Shown: positions 7,544 through 16,242 of the stretch, in pieces | Position numbering within the stretch: position 1 is the first letter of the stretch | How the letters are laid out: the number at the start of each line of letters is the position of its first letter | Assembly (NCBI GenBank): GCA_016188575.1 | Contig: JACPHN010000098.1 | Location: 1-63,980, forward strand | From: Candidatus Schekmanbacteria bacterium | GTDB lineage: Bacteria > CSSED10-310 > JACPHN01 | Length of the DNA: 63,980 nucleotides | Reading direction: 5' to 3' | Notes under the pieces: model-generated | What the model was told of the DNA's origin: nothing | Databases searched by the model: none | What the model saw: the letters and a program-made list of their open reading frames with translations, nothing else | Position numbers and translations under genes: made by a program

Positions 7544-9052
7544 ATGACTGTCGCCGCTGCTCCGCATCCGGTCGGTGTCTCGGCGACTCCGAGGCGCTTC
7601 GATAAGTCGCGAATTCGGCGCGCCTTGCTGGTGTATCCGCCGAGCGGTCTGTTTGATCGCACCGACCGCTGCCAGACTCCCATCGCATACGCCAGCGCGC
7701 AGGGGGCACGACCGCCGATGGACATCGCGTACATCGCCGCGGGGCTAATCGCTGAGGGCATCGCCTGCCAGCTCGTTGATTACCCCGCCGAGCAGCTCGG
7801 CTGGAGTGCTTTTCGCCGCGACCTCGAGGTTCTGCGCCCCAACCTTCTCGTCCTCAGCATCACTTCGTTCGCCTTCGACCTCGACATGGAAGCGTGCACC
7901 ATCGTCAAGGAGATGCTTCCGGCGTGCCTCACCGTCGCCAAGGGCGCCCATTTCAAGCTGGCTCCGGCCGAGTGCCTGGAGCTCTACCCGCAGCTCGACA
8001 TGGTCATCTGGGGAGAATCGGAGCTGGTGCTACCCGAGGTCTTCGCCGCCGAGCGACTTGCCGACGTTGCGGGCATCGCCGCCCGTGATGACACGGGCGC
8101 GCCCTTTGTCACCCCCGAGCGGCCGGCGCTCCGAGACCTCGACCGACTCCCCCTCCCGGCCCGACATCTCATCAACAACGAGCTCTATCGCCTCCCCAAT
8201 ACCGGCGAAAAAATGACCACGATCATCGTCGGCCGCGGGTGTCCTCACGAATGCATTTTCTGTCTGGTGCCGGCGGTCACGGGGAAAAAAGCCGTGTACC
8301 GCAGCCCTGGCTCCGTCGTCTCCGAAATCCGGGACTGCGTCGAGCGGTTCGGAATCCGCCAGTTTCTACTGAAGGCCGACGCCTTCACGATCAATCGCAA
8401 GTGGGTTCTCGCATTTTGTGACGCGGTCGCGATCGCGGGCCTCGAGGTGGGCTTCATCAGCAATAGCCGCGTCGACGGCCTCGATGAAGAAGTCGTTACC
8501 GCGCTCGCCCGCGCCGGCTGGTGGATGCTGGCAATCGGCGTCGAGAGCGGTAACCAGGACATCTTGAATCATGTCAAGAAAGGCGCCACGGTCGAGCAGG
8601 CCGAAACCGCGGTCAGGCTGTGCCGCAAGCACGGGATCCGCACCTTCGCCTACTTCACCATCGGCTTTCCGGCTGACACGCGGCGCACGGTGCTCGACAC
8701 GATTCACTTCGCGCTGCGCCTGGATCCGGACTTCTGCGAGTTTCATCCCGCCTTCCCGTTTCCGGGAACGGTGCTTCACGACATGGGCGAGAAGCTCGGT
8801 TTGCTGCACATCGGTGGCAACGCTGGCCGGGGGGTCATGCCCAGGCAGTTCCTGCGCAGTCAGGCTCTGGACCTCCGGCAGATCAATCGGCTGCGGATCT
8901 ACGGCCTGATGCGGTTTTATCTGCGACCGCGGTTCATCTGGCGCACGCTGCGATCGGTGAGCGGCCCGGCGGAAGTGTTGCGCTACCTCTCGGCCGCCGC
9001 CGAAAAGATCTGGACCACCGTGCGCTATACCCTTTCGCGCCAGGGATGGTAG
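7544..9052 (+). CDS. B12-binding-type radical SAM protein
   Basis: 502 residues. The first ~200 form a Rossmann-like region of the B12-binding type (RRALLVYPPSG, MDIAYIAAGLIAEG, LLVLSITS), but no clear DxHxxG cobalamin motif is seen. The radical SAM cluster motif is CPHECIFC (Cys233, 237, 240). MLAIGVESGNQDILNHVKKG and FAYFTIGFPADT follow the usual order for the Elp3/MiaB-like barrel. GGAGG lies 6 nt before the ATG. Members of this class methylate or rearrange unreactive carbons, many in lipid and cofactor synthesis. Substrate unknown; the UbiA/GGR neighbours suggest a lipid or quinone. Confidence 0.88.
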   Translation: MTVAAAPHPVGVSATPRRFDKSRIRRALLVYPPSGLFDRTDRCQTPIAYASAQGARPPMDIAYIAAGLIAEGIACQLVDYPAEQLGWSAFRRDLEVLRPNLLVLSITSFAFDLDMEACTIVKEMLPACLTVAKGAHFKLAPAECLELYPQLDMVIWGESELVLPEVFAAERLADVAGIAARDDTGAPFVTPERPALRDLDRLPLPARHLINNELYRLPNTGEKMTTIIVGRGCPHECIFCLVPAVTGKKAVYRSPGSVVSEIRDCVERFGIRQFLLKADAFTINRKWVLAFCDAVAIAGLEVGFISNSRVDGLDEEVVTALARAGWWMLAIGVESGNQDILNHVKKGATVEQAETAVRLCRKHGIRTFAYFTIGFPADTRRTVLDTIHFALRLDPDFCEFHPAFPFPGTVLHDMGEKLGLLHIGGNAGRGVMPRQFLRSQALDLRQINRLRIYGLMRFYLRPRFIWRTLRSVSGPAEVLRYLSAAAEKIWTTVRYTLSRQGW

Positions 9053-9060
9053 CGCGCGGC

Positions 9061-10425
9061 TTACGGGCCGAAAAGCGGCCGCAGCGGGTCCCTGAGGCGC
9101 GGGTGCACACAGAGCAGACGCTGCTGGTGGAGCAGCCGGCCAAACATGCGAATCACCTCGGACTCCTCCTCGATAAAGAAACCGCGCCCCGTGGAGTCGA
9201 CCATGCGAATGGATCGGGACCTTGCTGGGTCGCCCGTCATGGGCTGATACGGCGAGTCTTTGGACTCATCGACGAGCACGTCATAGTCGGGGTCGAAACC
9301 GAGCGCAGCGGCCCGCGCACGCGCCTCTCCCACCAGCGCGTTGGCGCTCTCGCGATCGCCAACCGGAAGGGAGAAGGTCTTCCACAGGCCGCGATACAGC
9401 AGGCCGGAGCAAATCTCGGCGAGCACGCGGTCCGCTTCCCGCTCCCAGTTCTTGAAGCACAGCCAGACATCGGCATCGTCAAGGTCCGCGAACGCCGCCG
9501 GCGCGATTGCCTCGCCTGCCAGGAGCTTTCCCATCGTCCCGCCGGGCCACCACGAGAAGGCGTATCCGTCTCGGTGCAGCGCTCCGGCCCGCTCCAGCGC
9601 CGCCCGCAGCATGCGCTCCGCCGAGCGGCTGGTGCGATGCAGGTAGACCTGGGTGTACATGTGAAACCGCGCGAGGAGATAGCCCTCGACGGCCTCACGC
9701 GCCCCTTCGTGCACGGCGAGGTGATTGTTGTGCACGTCGAGCATCGCGAGGATGCGCTGCAGATCGAAGCTGCCGATTTTCACGCCGGTTGCGTGTCCAT
9801 CGCGCAGAATGTAGTCGAGGCGGTCGGCGTCGAGCTGGCTCGAAACAATCTCGTGCAGGAACTGTGGCGCGCCATCGTCGCCGGTAAGACGGCCCACGAT
9901 CGCTTCCGGCAAGCTCGGATCGAAGTCGCTCAACGCCGCATGCACCTGCGAATCGGGGTCCTGGACGAGCCCGGCCGAACGGCCTTCATGGTCGGCTCCC
10001 GTGAACCGCTCGAGGACGTGACTGAAGGGGCCATGACCGACATCGTGCAGCAGCGCGGCCGCAAGCGTCACGAGCCGATCATCCGCGGAAATGTCCACGC
10101 CGCGGCGCGCGAGCTGCCGCAACATCCGCTGTGCCAGGTGTGCCACACCCATGGAATGAGCGAACCGCGAATGGTCGGCGCCGTGATAGACGACGTTTGT
10201 CAGACCGAGCTGCCGGATCCGGCGCAGCCTTTGCACCTCACGGGTGTCGACGAGCCGGAGCAGCAAGCGCCCGTCATCGCCATCCGGGGTGATGGCAATG
10301 ATGTCGTGGATGGGGTCGCGAAAGAGCTTCGGTTTTGTGTAGGGCAGCACTCCAACCTCCTCAGGCCGAGCGGCGTCGCGGGGCATCGAATGTGGATCAT
10401 ACGGCGCATCGCCCAGGCCTGTCAC
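9061..10425 (-). CDS. HD-domain phosphohydrolase (dNTPase/SAMHD1-like)
   Basis: 454 residues beginning at a GTG; an in-frame ATG at 10386 is an alternative. The family opening KLFRDPIHDII is followed by SRFAHSMGV, then LLHDVGHGPFSHVLE, which together give the H...HD...D metal set. DADRLDYILRDGHATG in the middle is typical of the SAMHD1/YdhJ-like subgroup. Such enzymes hydrolyse dNTPs or other nucleotides; some take part in phage defence. It is transcribed divergently from the beta-barrel gene. The exact substrate is not readable. Confidence 0.88.
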   Translation of the reverse strand: MTGLGDAPYDPHSMPRDAARPEEVGVLPYTKPKLFRDPIHDIIAITPDGDDGRLLLRLVDTREVQRLRRIRQLGLTNVVYHGADHSRFAHSMGVAHLAQRMLRQLARRGVDISADDRLVTLAAALLHDVGHGPFSHVLERFTGADHEGRSAGLVQDPDSQVHAALSDFDPSLPEAIVGRLTGDDGAPQFLHEIVSSQLDADRLDYILRDGHATGVKIGSFDLQRILAMLDVHNNHLAVHEGAREAVEGYLLARFHMYTQVYLHRTSRSAERMLRAALERAGALHRDGYAFSWWPGGTMGKLLAGEAIAPAAFADLDDADVWLCFKNWEREADRVLAEICSGLLYRGLWKTFSLPVGDRESANALVGEARARAAALGFDPDYDVLVDESKDSPYQPMTGDPARSRSIRMVDSTGRGFFIEEESEVIRMFGRLLHQQRLLCVHPRLRDPLRPLFGP

Positions 10426-10447
10426 GCTCGGCCGCTCCGGCGGTCCG

Positions 10448-10477
10448 TTGCCGCGCGATGGTCAGAGGCTCTATTCT
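10448..10477 (+). promoter_or_regulatory. Candidate sigma70-type promoter for the beta-barrel gene
   Basis: TTGCCG, an 18-nt spacer, and TATTCT (10472-10477). The leader to the ATG at 10558 would be about 75 nt. It overlaps the 5' side of the divergent HD gene. Confidence 0.4.
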
Positions 10478-10557
10478 GCGACCCACGCCAATCGCGCGCA
10501 AACGGAGCCGCGAGCGGGTGACGCCTGGCTCGTTTCCGGATTTCGGAGGGAAAAACA

Positions 10558-11157
10558 ATGGCTGGATGGGCAACTTGGGCTTCGTTTGTGGCGCTCGGCG
10601 TCGTCGCGCTTTGGACTGGAACGGCGCAAGCCGATCCGCTGCACAGCGAAAACAACAAGGCGCGAGACGGGCAGTTCTTCGCCATCGGCGCCAACGTGGG
10701 GCTACTGCGCATTACCGACGGCGAGGACATCTACCCGCGAGTCGCGGTGCCGCTGCGGGGGCGGTTGCTCCCGGTGGGTATCGAGCTGAACCTCGAAGCG
10801 AATCGCGAAGACTTCACTACCACCGATGCCGCCGCGAGTCTCGGGACCCGCGACCTCTTCTCCATCAACTACGCGGGGATCATCTACCCACTGGCCCCGG
10901 AAACGCTCATCCAGATCTATGGTCTGGGCGGCGCTCAGATGTTCTATTCCGACACAGTCGAGTGCCCGCAATGCCAGCGCCTCCCCGAAAATGGCTGGGG
11001 TAACGGATTTTTCATCGGCGGCGGGCTGGAAATCCCGCTGTACGATACCTGGCTCGTCGATATGGAGGCGCGCTATTTTTGGGTCAATGACGACGTGAGC
11101 GGCATCTCGAATCGGCAAGGAGGCCAGATCGGCCTTTCGGTACTGCTCCTGCCGTAG
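10558..11157 (+). CDS. Small outer-membrane beta-barrel protein
   Basis: 199 residues. A signal peptide ends near TAQA-DP (about residue 24). The rest alternates hydrophobic and polar residues in strands such as FFAIGANVGLLRI, LLPVGIELNLEANRE, TLIQIYGLGGAQMFY and TWLVDMEARYFWV, and it ends in a hydrophobic strand, as expected for an 8-strand OmpA/OmpW-size barrel. VECPQCQRLPENGW holds a CxxC in a probable surface loop. GGAGG lies 9 nt before the ATG. No close family is recognised. Confidence 0.75.
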   Translation: MAGWATWASFVALGVVALWTGTAQADPLHSENNKARDGQFFAIGANVGLLRITDGEDIYPRVAVPLRGRLLPVGIELNLEANREDFTTTDAAASLGTRDLFSINYAGIIYPLAPETLIQIYGLGGAQMFYSDTVECPQCQRLPENGWGNGFFIGGGLEIPLYDTWLVDMEARYFWVNDDVSGISNRQGGQIGLSVLLLP

Positions 11158-11192
11158 CCCGCCGACGGCCGGCCGCCGTGACCATGAATTCC

Positions 11193-11221
11193 TGGCGATA
11201 CGCCGCGCAATCCCGTACAAT
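11193..11221 (+). promoter_or_regulatory. Weak candidate promoter for the dehydratase operon
   Basis: TGGCGA, 17 nt, then TACAAT (11216-11221), 49 nt before the ATG at 11270. The -10 is good, the -35 is poor. Confidence 0.3.
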
Positions 11222-11269
11222 GGAGCGGGAGAGCGCCGAGCACTACACCTCACGCGGAACGAGCTCAAT

Positions 11270-12349
11270 ATGGATAGCACACCCACTCGCACTCAGGTTA
11301 TCGCCGAGCACAAACGCAGCGGCGGTCGCATCGCGGCCGTATTTCCAGTGCATTACTCCCGTGCGCTGTTTCGCGCCTTCAACATACTCCCTGTGGAAGT
11401 CTGGGGAGGTGGGCGCACCGGCAACGCCGGCGACGCGCACCTGCAGGCATACACCTGCAGCGTGGTCCGCGGGGTGTTGTCGGCGCACCTGACGGGAATG
11501 CTGCGGGACGCCGAGCTGTATTGCGTCCCCCACACCTGCGACTCACTGCAGGGGCTGGGGAGTCTGTTCCTGGACCTGGTGGATCCCGGTCGGCCGGTAA
11601 TTCCGATCTATCTGCCGCGCGATGAGGGACCGGCGGCCGTGGCTTTCATGGCGTCGGAGCTGCGAGCGATCTACGATCGACTCGCCGAGCTCACCGGCAG
11701 CCGCCCGAGCGACGCGGATCTCCAGCGAGCAATAGACCGGGAATGCGAGGCGGACAGCGTTCTGGCAGCGATGCTCGAGCTCCAGGGCCGTCTCGCTCTC
11801 CCGGCACGGGCGTTCTACGCGGCCGCGAGGTCACGCGAGTACCTGCCCGCCGAGCAATTTGCCGCGGCCGGCCGCCGTTTGCTCGAAACGACGGTGCGCC
11901 GGGAGGAGCCCGCCGGTGTCCCTATCCTGCTCTCGGGGATCGTTCCTGAGCCCGAGGAGATTCTCGATCAACTCGATGCCGCCGGCGCCTCCATCGTCGC
12001 CGACGACATGGCGTGTTGCGGCCGGCGCAACTACGCCATGAGCACCAACAGTGATCCCTTTGGCCGCATGGCCGAGCAGATCCTTGGCGGTCCTCCCGAC
12101 TCTACTCGTGGCGTCGCCGTGGAGCGCCGGCTCGCACATCTACTGTCGCTAGCCTCGGCGCGCCGCGTGCGCGCTGCGGTATTCTATGAAGTCAAGTTCT
12201 GTGAACCAGAGGCATTTTACCTTCCTCAGCTCCGTCGAGGGCTGGAGGAGGCCGGGATCAAGACTCTGGCGCTCGAGGTCGACATCAGCGAGCGGCCATC
12301 TCATCAGATCGCCACTCGTATCGAGGCCCTTCTGGAGACGCTCGCATGA
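11270..12349 (+). CDS. 2-hydroxyacyl-CoA dehydratase family subunit (HgdB/BcrC-like)
   Basis: 359 residues. The three Cys positions expected for the [4Fe-4S] cluster of this family are seen in PHTCDSLQGLGS, ADDMACCGRRNY and YEVKFCEPEAFYLPQL. HgdB/BcrC-type subunits pair with HgdA/BcrB-type subunits to remove water from (R)-2-hydroxyacyl-CoA or to reduce benzoyl-CoA after one-electron activation. The stop overlaps the ATG of the next gene (ATGA). First gene of a three-gene operon that includes its own activator. Confidence 0.88.
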   Translation: MDSTPTRTQVIAEHKRSGGRIAAVFPVHYSRALFRAFNILPVEVWGGGRTGNAGDAHLQAYTCSVVRGVLSAHLTGMLRDAELYCVPHTCDSLQGLGSLFLDLVDPGRPVIPIYLPRDEGPAAVAFMASELRAIYDRLAELTGSRPSDADLQRAIDRECEADSVLAAMLELQGRLALPARAFYAAARSREYLPAEQFAAAGRRLLETTVRREEPAGVPILLSGIVPEPEEILDQLDAAGASIVADDMACCGRRNYAMSTNSDPFGRMAEQILGGPPDSTRGVAVERRLAHLLSLASARRVRAAVFYEVKFCEPEAFYLPQLRRGLEEAGIKTLALEVDISERPSHQIATRIEALLETLA

Positions 12350-13671
12350 GCCTTGCGAATCAGCTTCGCTATCATCTCAACGTGTCCATCGTTGGCAACA
12401 GCGTGTTGCGGCTACAACGGTGGCAGGGTGAGTGGCAAATGAGCCGGCCCGGCTCCTGGCAAAACGCGCACATCGCTCCACCTGTGGCTGTGGCGCCGCG
12501 GCTCAAGGAGCTCATCAGCCGGCATTACCTCAAAGGTCAGTATGCGCATCTCGGGCGCAAGGTCGCCTGGGTAACCTCGGGCGCCCCCGTCGAGTTTCTG
12601 GTCGCGCTCGGCTACTTCGTCCTCTACCCGGAAAACCACGCCGCGGTGTGCGGCATTCGGCGCATGTCCGAGTCGCTGTGCACCGCTGCCGAGGACGCCG
12701 GATACTCGCCGGACCTCTGCTCCTATGCCCGCACGGATATCGGCAGCGTGCTCACCGGGAAAACGCCGGTTGGCAAGGTCCCCCGCCCCGATGTGTTGGT
12801 GTGCTGCACCAACATCTGCCAGACGGTGCTGTTCTGGTATCGCGTCCTGGCTCATCACTTCAACGTTCCCTTGATCGTGATCGATACGCCGTTTCTGTAC
12901 ACGGAAGCGACGGAACGCGCCGTCGCCTACGTCAAGGCGCAACTCGAAGACGCGGTCATCGTCGCGGAGCGCGTTGCCGGCAGGTCGCTAGGCTTCGACA
13001 AGCTCAAGCAAGCCACGCGCTACAGCCGGCAAGCGTGCGAGCTGTGGATGAAGATCATGGAGTGCGGGCAGCACCGGCCCGCGCCCATCACCGCCTTCGA
13101 CGAGTTCTTTCACATGGCACCGATTGTGGAGATGCGCGGGGAAGCGTTCACGGTCGATTACTATGCGGCCTTGCTCGCCGAGCTCGAGCAGCGCAAGGCG
13201 AACAACATCGGCGCGGTGACCGTGGAAAGCAAGCGGCTGCTGTGGGATAACCTCCCCGTGTGGCACCGCGTGCGGTGGCTCTCGGAGATGCTGGCCGAAC
13301 GCCAGGTCGCGCTGGTCGCGTCAACCTACACCAATGCCTGGGGCGAGCTCGCCCACTTGGTGGATCCCGAGCGACCCATGGAATCGGCAGCAACCGTTTA
13401 CCTGCACCCGATCTTGAATCGGGGCACCGGTCACAAGCTCAAGACGATGCGGCGAATGGTCGACGATTACCAGGCCGACGGCGTCATCTTGCATTCGGAT
13501 CGTTCGTGTAAGCCGTACTCGATCGGCCAAATCGGGCAGCGCAACCGGCTGGCAGACGAGCTCGGCGCGCCAGCGCTGCTGCTGGAGGCCGACCACAACG
13601 ATCCCCGGGCGTTTTCAAACGAGCAGGTGGCGACCCGGCTGTCCGCATTCCTGGAGCTCTTGGAGAAGTAA
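12346..13671 (+). CDS. 2-hydroxyacyl-CoA dehydratase family subunit (HgdA/BcrB-like)
   Basis: 441 residues. Family landmarks include PENHAAVCG, CCTNICQTVLFWYRVLAHHF, VIDTPFLY, LKTMRRMVDDYQADGVILHS followed by DRSCKPYSIGQ, and ALLLEADHNDPRAFSNEQV. These give the Cys ligands and the C-terminal EADHNDPR signature of the BcrB/HgdA group. The protein forms the catalytic heterodimer with the preceding subunit. The next gene starts 2 nt after the stop. The sequence does not say whether the substrate is a hydroxyacyl-CoA or an aryl-CoA. Confidence 0.88.
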   Translation: MSLANQLRYHLNVSIVGNSVLRLQRWQGEWQMSRPGSWQNAHIAPPVAVAPRLKELISRHYLKGQYAHLGRKVAWVTSGAPVEFLVALGYFVLYPENHAAVCGIRRMSESLCTAAEDAGYSPDLCSYARTDIGSVLTGKTPVGKVPRPDVLVCCTNICQTVLFWYRVLAHHFNVPLIVIDTPFLYTEATERAVAYVKAQLEDAVIVAERVAGRSLGFDKLKQATRYSRQACELWMKIMECGQHRPAPITAFDEFFHMAPIVEMRGEAFTVDYYAALLAELEQRKANNIGAVTVESKRLLWDNLPVWHRVRWLSEMLAERQVALVASTYTNAWGELAHLVDPERPMESAATVYLHPILNRGTGHKLKTMRRMVDDYQADGVILHSDRSCKPYSIGQIGQRNRLADELGAPALLLEADHNDPRAFSNEQVATRLSAFLELLEK

Positions 13672-13673
13672 CG

Positions 13674-14459
13674 GTGAGCACAGTTGTCGCGATCGGAGCC
13701 GATGCGGGGTCGACCACAACCAAGCTGGTCGGCATCTCGCACGACGGGGTAATTGTGTGGGAAACGATTGAGCCCACGGAACCGCGAATGCGAGAGCAGC
13801 TCGAGCGACTACTGGCGACGATACCGGGTAGCGGCGGCAGTGCGGGGCCGACGGTTCCCGTGGTCGCCACAGGTTATGGCAGAAACCTGGTCGACACGAA
13901 GCATCGCCGCGTCACGGAAATAACGTGCCACGCCACCGGGGTGTATCGCAGCATCAGGAGCAGCGGCACGCTCATCGACATTGGGGGTCAGGACAGCAAG
14001 GTAATCGTGATCGACGCGGCGGGTGGCGTCGTCAACTTCGCGATGAATGACAAGTGCGCGGCGGGAACGGGGCGCTTCCTGGAGGTCGTGGCGGCGAGGA
14101 TGCGGGAAAGTGTGCAGGATTTCGCGGCGTTGGCGTTGTCCTCGCCGGAGGAAGTAGCGATCTCGAACACGTGCACAGTCTTCGCGGAATCGGAGATGGT
14201 GTCGCTGCTCGCGCAGGGGCACGCGATCGAGTCGATATCGCGGGGGCTCCACCGAGCGTTGGCGCGCCGCGTGGCCTCGCTCGCCAGAAGCGCTGGGGCC
14301 GTGGCCCCACTGATGATGTCCGGCGGTGGAGCACACAACGTGGCGCTGCGGGCGTTGCTCGAGAACGAGCTCGGCGCGGCGATTCGGCTACCGGCCAAAC
14401 CGCAACTGATGGGCGCGTACGGAGCCGCCTTGCTGGCGCTGCGAAGAGCCGCCGCGTAA
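13674..14459 (+). CDS. ATP-dependent activator of 2-hydroxyacyl-CoA dehydratase (HgdC/BcrD-like)
   Basis: 261 residues from a GTG. ASKHA-fold ATPase: GADAGSTTTKLV phosphate loop, TGYGRNL, IDIGGQDSKVIVID, and the two Cys sites NDKCAAGTGRFLE and ISNTCTVFAESEM, whose Cys bridge a [4Fe-4S] cluster in the homodimer. MSGGGAHNVALRALLE closes the adenosine pocket. It transfers a single electron to the dehydratase with ATP hydrolysis. Only one ATPase is present, unlike the two of class I benzoyl-CoA reductase (BcrAD), which favours the hydroxyacyl-CoA dehydratase layout. Confidence 0.9.
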   Translation: MSTVVAIGADAGSTTTKLVGISHDGVIVWETIEPTEPRMREQLERLLATIPGSGGSAGPTVPVVATGYGRNLVDTKHRRVTEITCHATGVYRSIRSSGTLIDIGGQDSKVIVIDAAGGVVNFAMNDKCAAGTGRFLEVVAARMRESVQDFAALALSSPEEVAISNTCTVFAESEMVSLLAQGHAIESISRGLHRALARRVASLARSAGAVAPLMMSGGGAHNVALRALLENELGAAIRLPAKPQLMGAYGAALLALRRAAA

Positions 14460-14473
14460 ACGGGCGACGCCGC

Positions 14474-14986
14474 CTATCCCTCGGGCGGAGGAGTTGTGCA
14501 CGGCGTGACGCCGGCCTGCCCCCTCAGCGCGGCCCAGACACAACCGCCGAGCTTGACGACGCGGCCGAAGCCGAGAACGAGTCGCCCGCTTTCAAAGCGC
14601 AACCGGAATAGCTCGAAGTCGGACAGCGCAAGCATCTGCGCGCTGTCAGGAAAGCGGTTCAGGTAGCGCTGTTGGCGGGCTTCAAAGGTGGCGTGCGCGC
14701 GCTTCACGACCTCAGGAACGCCGCGCAGTGCGACGCGCACGAGCTGATGCGGATCGGCCTCAGGCCGATCCGGCTCGTGGATCAACACCGCGCAGGTAGC
14801 ACCCGCCGCCAGCCCGCGCGTGTGCTCGGCGAGCGGAGAGCCCAGAACGAGGGCGCCGCAATAGTCTTCTTCGCGCACGAATGGCATGAGCCCGATGGCG
14901 GGCTTGCCGTAGATGGCCACGGCGATAGATAAAACGCGCTGCGTATCCAGCAGGCGGCGAAGCGCGGCGAGCTCTTCGGATGCCAT
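14474..14986 (-). CDS. HugZ/HutZ-like heme-utilisation or PNPOx-fold protein
   Basis: 170 residues with a split-barrel flavin-reductase/PNPOx-like layout: ALRRLLDTQRVLSIAVAI at the start, CGALVLGSPLAEHTRGL, and the ending DFELFRLRFESGRLVLGFGR, which is the typical C-terminal signature of the HugZ/CREG-like group. GGGAGG lies 8 nt before the ATG. Members bind or degrade heme, or bind FMN. It converges with the dehydratase operon, with 14 nt between the stops. Confidence 0.75.
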   Translation of the reverse strand: MASEELAALRRLLDTQRVLSIAVAIYGKPAIGLMPFVREEDYCGALVLGSPLAEHTRGLAAGATCAVLIHEPDRPEADPHQLVRVALRGVPEVVKRAHATFEARQQRYLNRFPDSAQMLALSDFELFRLRFESGRLVLGFGRVVKLGGCVWAALRGQAGVTPCTTPPPEG

Positions 14987-15007
14987 GCACAGGCCTCCCC
15001 TTGGGGC

Positions 15008-15652
15008 TTATTGGACGGTCGTGCGGCGCCGCCCGATGCCGGGGAAAAAACGTCCGGACGTACCCATGTAGGCCGCATACTCCGGATACCGGCTACACAG
15101 AAACGCTTCCTCGAGCCGTGCCTGTATGGGAAGCGCAACCGCCGTGCCGACCGCCAGCGAGCACGCCAGGACATCGCCGGTAGCCAGTGCCAGCCCCGCC
15201 GTAAGCACCAGCATCCCCGTGTAGATGGGGTGGCGGATAAAGCGAAACGGCCCGTCGCTCACCACCGGGCCAGGAGCCTCGGCGTCGATGCCGATGCGCC
15301 ACGACAGCCCCATTGCCCGCATGGCGTGGCCGACAAGCCCGATGCCCGCCGCCATCAGCAAGAAGCCCGACACCCCCGCCCAGACACATTCACGCCATGC
15401 CGGCGCCGCCAGATAGCGCGTCACCAGCTCGGGACAACCTGCATTGAGCCCAATATCGAAAAAGTACGCCAGGGTTCCCGGAATGAACAGGAGGATAAGG
15501 AACCCCTCGGGCTTGTCGTAGTCGCGATGCTGGTGGACCACGACGGGGCTGCGGCCGAGCTGGGCACGCACGCTGCGTCGCTTCCAGAACACCAGATACA
15601 GCATCGCCACGGCAAAGATGGGCAAGAACACCTGGTACGGCCAGCTCGGCAT
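15008..15652 (-). CDS. Isoprenylcysteine carboxyl methyltransferase (ICMT)-like membrane protein
   Basis: 214 residues, about five membrane helices. The diagnostic C-terminal SAM-binding region reads GPFRFIRHPIYTGMLV and RLEEAFLCSRYPEYAAYM. ICMT/PEMT-fold proteins methylate carboxyl or other groups of lipid-like substrates at the membrane; bacterial members are mostly uncharacterised. GAGGAG lies 8 nt upstream of the ATG. Same strand as its HugZ-like and DUF4920 neighbours, with about 20 nt gaps. Confidence 0.85.
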   Translation of the reverse strand: MPSWPYQVFLPIFAVAMLYLVFWKRRSVRAQLGRSPVVVHQHRDYDKPEGFLILLFIPGTLAYFFDIGLNAGCPELVTRYLAAPAWRECVWAGVSGFLLMAAGIGLVGHAMRAMGLSWRIGIDAEAPGPVVSDGPFRFIRHPIYTGMLVLTAGLALATGDVLACSLAVGTAVALPIQARLEEAFLCSRYPEYAAYMGTSGRFFPGIGRRRTTVQ

Positions 15653-15673
15653 TTGCGCGTCTCCTCGTTCCAG

Positions 15674-16213
15674 CTACAGGTTTTTCGCTCGCGTAAGCTC
15701 TACGCCAGTCGCCACAAAGCGGACCTCCCGGGCGGCTCCGTTTTCATCCGTTGCCACCGTCGCACCCTCACTCTTCAGGTGCTCGGCATCCGCAGCGGAC
15801 AGTGTCTCGACGACCACTTCACCCTCACAGGTGGCCGCTGCCGACTTCGCGTCGCGTGGCACGAAGAATGCGTAGTCCTTGAACGTCACCCGGATACCGC
15901 GGCCACCATCGCGCGGAGTGAGCTCCATCCAGCACCCGCGGTTTTGGCATACCTGGCTGACAATACCGGAGGTGCGGACGGCGCGGCCCTGAAAGCTCTG
16001 CGGGTCGCCGAGAAGCGCGCTCAACGCCACCTCGTCACCAGGTTTGAGGGGCGCTCCGCGATGAATCGCCGCCGCCTCCCCCATGTCCGGATTGTCGGCC
16101 GTGGCGCCGTCCTCGCCCGCCAAACACGGCGGCGGCACGGCGGCCGCCACCCCTAGCGAAAATGCGCACAGCGAAGCAATGGCAACGAGCTTACCCCCGC
16201 GCAATAGCCTCAT
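15674..16213 (-). CDS. Exported DUF4920 protein
   Basis: 179 residues from the ATG at 16213, which has AGGAGG 8 nt upstream. A signal peptide runs to about CLA-GE (residue ~32). The body carries the DUF4920 pattern: QGRAVRTSGIVSQVCQNRGC, WMELTPRD, and IRVTFKDYAFFVPRDAKS. This is an OB-fold-like periplasmic domain with a conserved Cys pair (VCQNRGCW). Function unknown; members occur with metal or redox proteins. Confidence 0.82.
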   Translation of the reverse strand: MRLLRGGKLVAIASLCAFSLGVAAAVPPPCLAGEDGATADNPDMGEAAAIHRGAPLKPGDEVALSALLGDPQSFQGRAVRTSGIVSQVCQNRGCWMELTPRDGGRGIRVTFKDYAFFVPRDAKSAAATCEGEVVVETLSAADAEHLKSEGATVATDENGAAREVRFVATGVELTRAKNL

Positions 16214-16242
16214 TGAGAATCCTCCTGAAAGGCAGGGATGGG

